A DNA stretch of 64,000 bases, from positions 38,903,275-38,967,274 of the forward strand of contig OZ020308.1 of NCBI GenBank assembly GCA_963971305.1, read 5' to 3'. The notes beneath the pieces are model-generated. The model saw only the letters and a program-made list of their open reading frames with translations. It made no database searches and had not been told where the DNA came from. Shown here one piece after another: positions 38,701 through 50,700 of the stretch. How positions within the stretch are numbered: position 1 is the stretch's first letter; every line of letters begins with the position of its first letter. A program made the position numbers and the translations under genes. The DNA comes from Arcuatula senhousia. Its lineage: Eukaryota; Mollusca; Bivalvia; Mytilida; Mytilidae.

Positions 38701-41700
38701 AAGGCAGACTCTTTAAATCAAATTCACTCCTATATACTTTAACAAAAGGCTTTAATGTCAATTGTATTAAAAAATAGAGCTCGGCTCATGCTTTATGACA
38801 TCGCTACAAGTCAGAGAAGTGGGTCAGTCTCACAATTTGGTAGAAAATTTCCTATTTTTTGACAACATTTGTAAAAACATGCTTGTGTTCAATTTTAAAC
38901 AAAGTGCATTTTTAATAAGTGTCAAGATATGTTGTTACAATAAAAATTAATGTAATTGTCTTCGAGTTGCGGAAAAAGTGCAATTCAAGAGTCAAATTGG
39001 TGTATTTTTCAAGAATAATTGATAAATTGAAGAAATAGTCAATTTTAGATGATGAAGGCAGACCCATAATAAATCCAGTCAAAAGTTCTGATTATTGATC
39101 CAAAAGAATGCTCTTTTGGCTCTTAGAAATAATGTTTTCAAGTATGTTAGCGGTCATAATTTTCAAGATAGAGGCATCCAAAAATGGCATTTGGTCATTT
39201 TCGTCATAGTCACAAAACGTGCTTCTGTACCATTTTGGCGACATTTATTTACAGAAGTTGTTGAATGAATAGTTAATGGTTTGATTATTTCTTCAGTTTG
39301 CTCTTGTTTGCACTCAACCAAAGAATTTCAAATGAATCTGTCAAAAGGTGCCTGTTAAATGTTTGTTCAAAATTGGCAAAAAGCATTATATGGCCAAAAA
39401 CATCACGAACCCCCCAAAAAAACTACATGTAAGTAAAAAAAAATTGTTTTCTGAAAGGTATCTGAGACGATGTCTCATAGTTTTAACCACATGAAAAAAA
39501 GTAGAGACAAAGCAGCATTCTTTTGGATCAATAATCAGAACTTTTGACTGGATTTAGCATAGGTCTGCCTTCATCATCTAAAATTGACAATTTCTTCAAT
39601 TTATCAATTATTCTTGAAAAATACACCAATTTTACTCTTGAATTGCACTTTTTCCGCAACTCGAAGACAGTTACATTAATTTTTATTGTAACAACATATC
39701 TTGACACTTATTAAAAATTCACTTTGTTAAAAATTAAACACAAGCATGTTTTTACAAATGTTGTCAAAAAATAGGAAATTTTCTACCAAATTGTGAGACT
39801 GACCCACTTCTCTGACTTGTAGCGATGTCATAAAGCATGAGCCGAGCTCTATTTTTTAATACAATTGACATTAAAGCCTGTTATTAAAGTATATAGGAGT
39901 GAATTTGATTTAAAGAGCCTGCCTTAGACATAAAACAATGCTAAAATTCAAGTATTTTGATGTTTTTTTACAATTTGGAAAATTGCCCATGTCACCCCCT
40001 AGGGACGCTGGGTAATGGTTATTAAGATTTTTAAAATTTTCATCTATTTTGAAGGCATAGGTATTACCCTTTAAATATTTACTGTTCAATTTTTAATAAT
40101 TTGAAGATAAATGGACCAAAAGAAACTTTGAAATACATGAGGTTTTGTAATTATTCAAGCTGATTTTGTTAAGAAACCCTGGAATACTGATGAACCCTGT
40201 AGGTCGGCCATCTTGAATTTCCCGGAAAAAATATTTTGCCAAAATAAGTCTTTCATGAAGGTCTTTTTGTTAAACCATCCCTTAAGTTGATATGAAAATA
40301 TTGGTTTGGAACAAAGTTTAGGATTTTGCATGGTTTTCTGGCAGATTGGCTGTTAAATGGAACAGCCCTAAACATAAAGTGAGTTAATTGTCTATTACTC
40401 TTGAATTTTTTAGACAAGAACAGAGGAAGAGGAAACCAGATTGAGAGAGATGGAGAGACAGCATCAACGAGAAACAGAACGAGCTGAAAAACTAGAGCAA
40501 GAGTTATATGCCATGAAGGTTCGAAACTTTGTTTACAATTACACCATTGAAATTGCTTGCGAAATTCTCTGTATTTGTCTTATGTATCTAAACTAAATGA
40601 ATATAGAAGCATTGTGTTGTCTTCATACATGTACTTTATGTAAATCCCAACTTAATGGTTGCTTCGAGAATGTAAAGATAGGATTGTTAATAGTTGAAGA
40701 CTTTTTTCATTGCTTTTTTTATTATTTCAAATGGTATATCAAAAATAAAATCATCAGGTATATGAACATGAATGTTTCAACATTTTTTCAGGCTATGTCC
40801 AAAATAAAATCATCAGGTATATGAACATGTATGTTTCAACATTTTTTCAGGCTATTTCCTAAATAAAATCATCAAGTATATGTATGTTTCAACATTTTTC
40901 AGGCTATGTCCAAAATAAATCATCAAGTATATGTATGTTTCAACATTTTTCAGCTATGTCAAAAATAAATCATTAAGTATATGAATGTTTCAACATTTTT
41001 TAGGCTATGTCCAAAATAAATCATCAAGTATATGAATGTTTCAACATTTTTCAGGCTATGTCCAAAATAAATCATCAAGTATATGAATGTTTCAACATTT
41101 TTCAGGCTATGTCCAAAATAAAATCATCAAGTATATGTATGTTTCAACATTTTTCAGGCTATGTCCAAAATAAATCATCAAGTATATGAAGGTTTCAACA
41201 TTTTTCAGGCTATGTCCAACATAAATCATCAAGTATATGTATGTTTCAACATTTTTCAGGCTATGTCCAAAATAAATCATCAAGTATATGAAGGTTTCAA
41301 CATTCTTTCAGGCTATGTCCAAAGACAATGCAGAGAGATTGTCGGCTGTAGAAGAAGAAAACTTAGCATATCTAGATCAGATTGAGGAAATCACACATAA
41401 ACTTTCTCAGGCTGAAAATAAAATCAAAAGTTACGAGTCAAATCGATTGGAAGAAGGTGCTAAGGTAATTTGATGGAATACCTTGACAAAAGTTTCTAGG
41501 GCTAAAAAGGAAATTTTTGGCTGTATTCCACAGAGTGAAAAATCTGGGTTAAAAAATCTTAATTTTAGTTATACATGTATGTTTCTTTTTCATGATGACG
41601 ATATGATATCATCATTAAAGTTTTAGCATTAATGCACTAGGGTATAAATAGGCAAAAAGTCATAGAATTCTAGTGCATGTATTGCGGTAAAGGACATTTT

Positions 41701-44700
41701 TTAGAGGCAGGACATCATGTGTTTTGGACATGTCCTTATTGAGACACCCTTGATGAACAAGGCTTATTTTGGTATATATCCTACATATACTGTATGAGTT
41801 GTTTTTTCGCGGGAGCAAAATTTAAAAAAAAATGGAAGATCTTTTTTCCCTGAATCCAATTTTTAGTGATTTCTTATATGCGAGTATATACTTAACATAT
41901 ACTATATACGAAGTTTTATTTTCGCAGGTTTAAATTTACACGAGTTGCCAACTACCGCAAAAAAAGCTAAAATTAGATACCCGCGAAAAAACCCACTTTT
42001 TACGGTATATTTATACATTTGAGATATTTGATATGAAAAAAAACCTTGTTTTATGTTTTTCAGACCAGTCAAGTCAGCATAGAGCTTGAAGAAAAGGAAA
42101 ACAAACTCTCAGAACTTGAAGATTTATTGACTACTAAAAACAAAGAGATTAAACAACTATCTAATAACTTACAGGAAGTGGTTAGTCTATAGCTCACGTA
42201 TACCCCTGCTTATAGTGTTGGCTTTTTAAAACAAGATTTTGATTTAGAAGGCACTAGCCTTAGGGTTTTTTAAAGAGAAAAAATATATGTTTAAGCAGGT
42301 ATTAATCTCTTGAGGATTAAGTGTGTGCATAGATTTTCTCTTGGACAAACATGTACAAACTTTTTGTTTCATTTGCTACTAAGAATTCTTAGTCCAAAGA
42401 TTCAAATGATAAAGAACAAAGATAAACTTTTTGTGCATATATAATAATGAAATGTAGTCAATTTATTCGTAAAACTATTGAGTTATATTTAGACAATATT
42501 TTAATATAAGTCTGTAGAAAATAGATTTTTTCTTTTCTTAACACTTTATTGTACAGTAGTTAATATTACCTCACAACTGAAAACTTTTTAGGTCTAGGTC
42601 ATTTAGATGTTTGTTTTTCTTTGAGTGATTCACATTTCCTTCAAACACTTTAATGCACCCACTCTCACTAACCAATTGTATGTTTCTATGTAGAGATTTG
42701 GTCTGATTCAGCTGGAAGCTATACTTGGCTATGACCTGTTGCATTAATACAAACGTTTTGAAGGTAAGGGGCAGACCTGCACATGCTCCGCCCCAATTCC
42801 ACATATGAATTGCCTGTAATGTCCTCATATTTCTGTAATATGCTTTTTAACCAGCTTATTTTAAAATAAATATAAACAAATTGTTAATAGCGAATAAAAA
42901 TTGGTAAGAGTTGTCAAATATGTATTTACCAGGTTATACACATGTATTCTTTAAGAAAAAAAGAAGAAAAAAAAGGGGTTTTATAAGGCTGCTGCAGCCA
43001 TGGGATAAAATAAAAGACATTTTATTGCAATTCTTTTAGAATATGTGTTTTAATGAATTTCATGAAAAGTGAGGACATTGCATGTTTGGCTAAAGAGAAT
43101 GAGATGTTTTTGATTTAATAAAAAAATCATCTGTGATTTAGGACACTATGGATGTTAGGTTGTTTTTTTTTACTGCAATATGTTTGACACACTAAGGTAT
43201 ATTTTTGTATGTTGATTACTGTGGTTTCATTATTATTTTTTTTGGAATCAATTTTCGTGGTTTTCGTTGATGGCCTTGAACAACCAAATTTGATACCCCA
43301 CGAAAAGGAAAATGAACCTTAATCTGTATTCTGCAGACTTCAACGCCACAGATTTAAGTATCCACGAACTGATCCTTTTTCATCAAACTAGGAAAATTGG
43401 TACCCATGAAAATAGATGAATCTACAGTATTACATACATATACATGTATCTTCAAGTCTGATATTCACAAAACTTTGTATACCACACCATGGCTAAATAT
43501 ATCAGTGAAATTGAGGATTCTTTGATATATGCTGAGCCTAATACATTTGTTTGTTCTGAAGAAAGTTGAAGACAAATGATCAGAAATTCAATCTCATGAA
43601 AATGTCACATTCTCTTTTCATGTACTCAAGGAGATAGATATTAATTTTCTAAAGTGTGCATGTGGTACAATACATTTTAGTTTTGTAGGCTTTGGGTTTA
43701 GGAGATTTTAGAAAAAAAAGCCCTGCCCAATAATAATGTTTTAATTTGAAACATTTTTTAACCTGTTTGTTGGGGTGCTTATTTAAATGAGTAATGCCTT
43801 GTTTTGGATTAAGAGAAAACATCAATAGAAATTTATTACACATGCAATTTTTAACAATTAGTTGTGATTTATCCTTGAAATATAATGATTAAGAAAAATA
43901 ATGTTTGAAATAAGAAGAGTTTTTTTTTTATGAATAGAAAAAATTAGCTTTTAAAAGTATGTTGCACAGTCACTTCTCTCCCCTAAATCACAGAATGCTT
44001 TGATCACCATAAAAAGGTTAAAACTTTTTAAAAAAATTGAAACTTTGTGTAAAAAAATTGAAACTTTATTTCATAATTTTATGTGTGTGTGTTGGGGGGG
44101 GGGGGGGTGGGGGTCAGGAGGAACTTCTATTACATATATGGTGGGTGGTGGGTGTTTGAGAAAGATTTTGTTAAGAAACAATGATAAAAAAATAATTTTT
44201 ATTTAGATAGATGGGTGGTGGAGTAAAGAAATAAGTGCCTCTCGACCCTCCCACACATTTAATTCTTGAACAGCCCTTATATGGTTGACTCAAAATAAAT
44301 GTAGTAAGCTTTTGAAATAGAGAAGCAAACTTGTCAAGGCTTCACCTTCTAAAAAAGGGTAATTTATTTGTAAGGATTTTTAAAGTGTTTATACAGTTCC
44401 CATTACAAATATTATACATTTATAATGGAAAAGTTTTCAAAGTAGGGCCTGGGATTCAGCAAAAAATCAGAAAAAGTAAATTCTTGATCATGAAATTCAT
44501 AATTTTGGTTTGTATTTTACAATAAACGTTGTAGAAATAAGAATGAAATTGTTGCTTTTTATCTTGTCATAAATAATTGTGCATGTCTATTCATTTATAT
44601 TATGATATTCTAATTACTAATTATTTATTTTATATACTGTGAAAATATTTTTTTTCATCATGTCATGCCATGTCAATTTTGTTTTGGTTCTTCTGAAAAT

Positions 44701-47700
44701 AATCAATGAGAAAAGATGAATCAATGATCAAAGATTAATAATTAATCTGAAGAAAAAAAATGAATCCATAATCGGAATGTTCCATTTTGATAAAATTGAC
44801 ACTTTGAAATAACAATACTTTCACAGTATTTAGACACTAAGTATAGTGTATCCTATTACATCCTCGGAAACCCAGGGGATCATCCCTCACTTACTCATTC
44901 ATCACCCCTGGGACATTACACATGAAATACTCGTTTTTGATACTCTTGTATGGAGCCTTCTGATTGGTCACATAACATTTTTCTAATGCGATTTAAACGT
45001 GTTTCTTTATAAAAAATTTATGAAGTTTAAGATCAGATCCTGAACGCGAAACGAACAAAATCAAACCATATGTCCAAGGGATGATGAATGAGTAAGCGAG
45101 GGAAGATCCCCTGGGTTTCTGAGGATGATCCTATTAATATGGTCAGGTAATAAGCTTCCAGCTGAATTTCCTATTCTAAACTGTAGTAGTATTATGTTTT
45201 AGTTAAAGGCATGTTAAACATTATTTTGTTAAGTTTCAAATTTCTTTCTTTGATTTTGTTTGTTAATGTTTGTTTATTAGTTTGCTGTTGTATTCTAACT
45301 GCTTTTCCATCTAGTAGAATTTTTATTAGAATTTGAAAGTTCAAAGTGTGTATGTAGTTAATTTATTCCTTGAATAGGTATTTTTAATTGCTATGTTGTG
45401 GGGATTTCTATTGAAATGTCTTATAGCAAAGAATTGGTATGTTACAGGAAGAAGATTTGCAATTGTCCAGAGAAAAAAATAACCATTTTCAGAACCAGGT
45501 GGAAAGTAAGTAGAAAGGGCTCTTGAAAGATTGAAAAGGGGCTTGGGTGGCTGAGTGGTCTAAGGCGCAGGTTTTAATACCACACTGTTGATCTCTAGCC
45601 AGTCACCTCTCAGGTGGTGTTTGAGTCCCACTTGTAAATAACAAAAAAGGGACTACCCCACTTGTATGTGTTAAGGTTTGTCAGTTAACTGCCCAAGGTC
45701 TGTGGTTATGGTCTGGGTACTCCGGTTTCCTCCACCAATAAAACTGACCGCCCTACATGGCCCAGGTGTGTCGATAAAGGGTGTAAACACCAACACACAC
45801 TGAAAGATTGAAAAATGAAATTTTACAATAAAACACTGGAAATGCTAGACACCATGATGGGCCTTTTAAGTAATTGTGTTGCATTGTGGGATTGTTATTG
45901 TCATCAACATTGTTGATTGGTCATAGCCTTATTCACGAATACGTTAAAGACATAGGATCTAACATTTTCACATATTTTTAAGTCTACAGAAATAAAGACA
46001 TATATCGTTAAAATAATAAAAAATATATAATGTAAACCAGTTTTTATGGCCCGACCACGTATGTGGATCGGACATATAGTTTTACCCTTGTCCGTCCGTC
46101 CGTACGTCCGTACGTCCCGTACGTCCGTCCGTAACACTTTGGTTAAGTTCTTGGTTAAGGTCCATTACTCGGATACTAGATGTTGGGGGTCAATGATATT
46201 TCACCACCAGATGGGTCTTGGGTAGGGCTACACCACCCACTAGAAATTAGGTCACTGTGACCTATATTTTATGCATGAACGACCTCGGTTAAGTTCTTGG
46301 TTAAGGTCCATAACTTGGATATTAGATGTTGGGGGTCAATGATATTTCACTACTAGATGTGTCTTAGGTAAGATGACACCACCCAATAGAAATTAGGTGA
46401 CTGTGACCTATATTTTACGCATGAATGACTTTGGTTAAGTTCTTGGTTAAGGTCCATTACTAGGATACTAGATGTTGGGGGTCAATGATATTTCACCACC
46501 AGATTGGTCTCGGGTAGGGCTACACCACCCACTAGAAATTAGGTCACTGTGACCTATATTTTATGCATGAACGACCTCGGTTAAGTTCTTGGTTAAGGTC
46601 CACAACTTGGATACTAGATGTTGGGGGTCAATGATATTTCACCACTAGATGTGTCTTAGGCAAGTTGACACCACCCAATAGAAATTAGGTCACTGTGACC
46701 TATATTTTATGCATGAATGACTTTGGTTAAGTTTTTGGTTAAGGTCCATATCTCAGATACTACATGTTGATGGTCAATGGTATTTCACCACTAGCTGTGT
46801 CTTGGATAACATAACACCACCCAATAAAAATTAGGTCACTGTGATCTATATTTTATGCATGAACGACTTCGGTTTAGTTCTTGGTTAAGGTCCATAACTT
46901 GGATACTAGATGTTAGGGGTCAATGATATTTCACTACTAGATGTGTCTTAGGTAAGGTGACACCACCCACTAGAAATGAGGTGACTGTGACCTATATTTT
47001 ACGCATGAATGACTTTGGTTAAGTTCTTGGTTAAGGTCCATATCTTGAATACTACATGTTAGGGGTCAATAATATTTCACGTATCCCAGGTAATACACAT
47101 TGAGGATCAATGATATTTCAAGAACGGGAGGGCCATCCTGTGGCTCATAGACACATTTTCTAGTTTTCCTCATATATGCATTTCATACGATGTATTGATT
47201 GCATTTTAATTTCGGTTGATTATTTGTCGGTCCGATAAAAATTCTACACAACACACGCCTTTATTCATGATAACCCCGTACTTGACCTTTAAGTGAGCAT
47301 GCGCGCAGTATGTGCGTCTCTCAACAATATGGCTTCCACGACAAAACAACCTCGCGGTAGACCATCAGTTTTATCTGATTCAGCCAAGAAGAGAAAAAGG
47401 AAAGATGTTTTAGCACGACTTGACAAATGCCGTATAAACATAGGAAAGGAGCATGAACGGTGGATGGAGTTGAAAAGCGAAATAAACGTTAAATCGCACT
47501 CGGAAGTAGCAAAGTTTTTGCTCGATCGGTAAGTTGATGCGTTTCGATTTAAAAATTGATAAGTTTCAAGTTATATGTAAACAACAATCGTTGTTAGACA
47601 TTTTCGATAAATATTTCTATTATAGTTCTTTATTTTCGTTTACAAATTTGTGTTTGTTAACCTTTAAATCGCTTGAATCTAACTTCCAATTTTGTGTAAA

Positions 47701-50700
47701 CAAACCTAGCGATTTCGAGGGGCCATCCAAAGGGAAATTATTTAACAAAATTATTTTTAATCGAATCGTTTCTTTTTCTTCTTTTTTATCGATTACAATC
47801 TGATGAAAAGTATTGGTATAATTAGATAAATAAATTTAGAACGAGATTTTACTTTTGTTTACATAGATATGAGTCACAACAAAGTCCATGTAAGCAAAGT
47901 AGAGAAACTGTACCTGATCATGGACCAGTTAAGTTTACATCAACACCAGGTCCATCCAAGCTCCCATTTCAATGTTCCCCAGAAGTGTCGGGTATTTCAT
48001 CAACTGATCAGGAGTACAAAAATACGTAAGTAAATTTTCCAAAAACCTTTGTTTGGTCTTGCAACGTCTCAATACATTTTTATTTATTGTACAATCATTC
48101 AATATTTATTTTTACTTTCTTAAACATGTTAAATGTGTCTTTCAACTGACAAGTGTTCTAGGTTACATTACACTGCAGATAGATTTCTTATTTTGGTAGG
48201 ATTTATCCGATTAAAATGAAATCCAAAATTATGATCTCGTGTCTAATTAATTCAATTAAATAGAGAATTAAGCATCACGAAAAAAACCTTGTAATACATC
48301 TGACTACTAGACCTTTATTTTGTTCCTTTTTGACATCATATATATATATACATATGCATTGTATACAATGTATATAATTGTGTTATTTATATTTATATTT
48401 CCAAACAGTGAGCCTGAAATGTCGGGTATAGAGGACATTGACAAGAAAGAAAAATCTAAGAGCTTTGTGAATCCATTTGAGTAAGTACATGTTGATCTTT
48501 AAAATAAGTTTATTTCTAGGTCTGACTCTTCTGTCCTAATAATATGCTGTATTTGCTGTACATATATTTTACATTGACTAAGTTTTTTGTAAAGTTCAAA
48601 CTTTCCTGATGACTGACTCTTACCCTGTCTTAGTCCTGAAATTTATTTGTATGAAAAATATCCTGTAAGTGTGAAAAGCCCAGGGCAGGTCCTCTTCTCA
48701 GTCAATATCAACCTTAGCACATTGGCCTCTGCTTGTTACATACATATGCAGTTGAATATCTGTATTCTCAATAAACGCATGTCATTATTATGTTTTATAG
48801 GAAGCATAATACATGATTTATTTTATTGGAAATCTTGTACATGTATCTACCATGCATTTATTATTATTTTTCAGACTAAGTATTACATTTACAGAAAATG
48901 AGTTTGAAGATGAAACAAATGAACATTCATCAGATCCTGATTATGAGCCAACTTACAATATCACTCTTTGGTATGTTTTGCAATATTAGAATTGTTCGAA
49001 TATAAGGGCAAATGTATCAAGTGGTATTTAAATGTAATACCCATCTAGTTAATAGTGTGATTTTCAAATTACTTTGAAAAAGAATAAGAGTCATGATAGT
49101 CTGTGAAATAATTAATTTCTTTTTGAATTAATTTATATGGATTTATGAATTTGTTCAAAATTAACAATTATAGATTACAAATATGCATGTGCTTCCGTTA
49201 ATACAACTAGGTAAAGTTCTGCTCATGTGAATGTCATTGCTTAGATAGAGATTGCTTTCAATTTTTGTACTTATTCTGCATTGACATTAATTTCAGTGAT
49301 AACATTGCATTGAATGCTGAGGACAGGCCCGACAGCTCTGACGAGGAAGATACTCCCGAAGATGATGATTCAGACCAACCCCCTATTGATTTAGGACCTG
49401 GTATCTTCAGAGTGAAATCCCTCGAAAATGTGGAAACGTTATTGCAGGACAATCCATTTCTTGTTTATTCAAACCAACTGGTTGCTCTTGCCAAGATCTA
49501 TATTACTTGTTGTACAGTAGAAGGATGCAAGTCAGAGGTTATGATTAAAAAAGAAACTGTTGCATCTGCAGTTTACTTGAAATGGGTAATTTTTTTGTTC
49601 TCAATAATATATATGTATATATATTGTTAATTGTGACTTATAATAGCTAAGTGTATTCATTGGCATGCTTTCAATTTATTTGCATTATTATTCTGTTATG
49701 GCAATGTAGTCGTGGTCTGGTCACTTTGATTTATGTTCGATAATTTAAGTATTACTATTACTGATATTTATTATAAAGTTTAAAATACACTGGTATAATT
49801 TCTTTCTTATGTTTTCAGGTCTGTAGTAACCAGCACATTGTAAACACATGGTGTTCACAGCCAGTCTTGAATAGAAGGCTTCATGCAGGTGATCTCCTGT
49901 TTGCTGCATCCCTGCTAATGTCTGGCAGTAACTACCAGAAAGTTAAGATGATGTGCAATTTCTTAAAACTCCCTGTTTTAAGCAAGTGCACATACTTCCG
50001 AATCCAACGTACCTATCTGATACCATCGATAGATGACTTTTGGTTGGATCATCAGAACAACATCATTGATTCCTTTCAAGGACAAGATTTAATTGTGATG
50101 GGTAATGATTGTTTATTTGCTGTTTAAAAATGAAAACAAATATTTATTGTAATATTAAAAACAAAACCATTCTACAATTTGTTCAGATATTAAGATAATC
50201 ATACGACCTACTATTAGAACTGTGTACATGTATAAAGAATTCTTTGATAAAACATTACACTACATGATTTTGTCTTGTAAAAATACATGTTGTAAATTTG
50301 TCATAAATATTCTCTTCTATGTAATTGCAGGAGATGGGAGAATGGACAGTCCCGGTCACTGCTCACAGTACTGTTCTTATACTTTTATGGAGTACAGCAC
50401 AAAACAGATCCTGTGCATTATAACTATGGATAAGCGTGTGACTGACAAGAAAAGTACAAATTTAGAAAAGGCCTGTTTTATCAAAGGTCTAAAGTTCCTG
50501 TTGGACAAGGGCCTGAACATTATAGAAGTAGTCACAGATGCTCATGTGCAAGTGGCTGCCTACATGAGTAAGTTTTAGAATAAAAATGCTTGTTCAAATT
50601 CTATTTTTTATTTAAAATGTTTTCAACATTTCTTATATTTTACAAGACATACAAGTATTTATCCAGTAACTTAAACATATGTAAAAGTTAACTTTAAATG

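Noticed and set aside
40745..41311. CRISPR-like regular direct repeats
   Set aside because: Units are contiguous, without distinct spacers, in an animal intron. It is a minisatellite grown from a splice acceptor.
41007..41385. Small repeat proteins ([11 protein letters not shown] units)
   Set aside because: The open frame is a by-product of a unit length near 51 bp with no stop. No start or promoter context, and the last unit shifts out of frame with exon 11.
45538..45630. Functional tRNA gene
   Set aside because: A and B boxes are present but the acceptor and anticodon arms do not pair. The downstream tail repeats at 35,583, so it is a SINE.
47534..47803. 89-codon open frame after transposase exon 1
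   Set aside because: Begins at the donor site of exon 1 and lies in the intron. The spliced frame continues at 47,867 instead.
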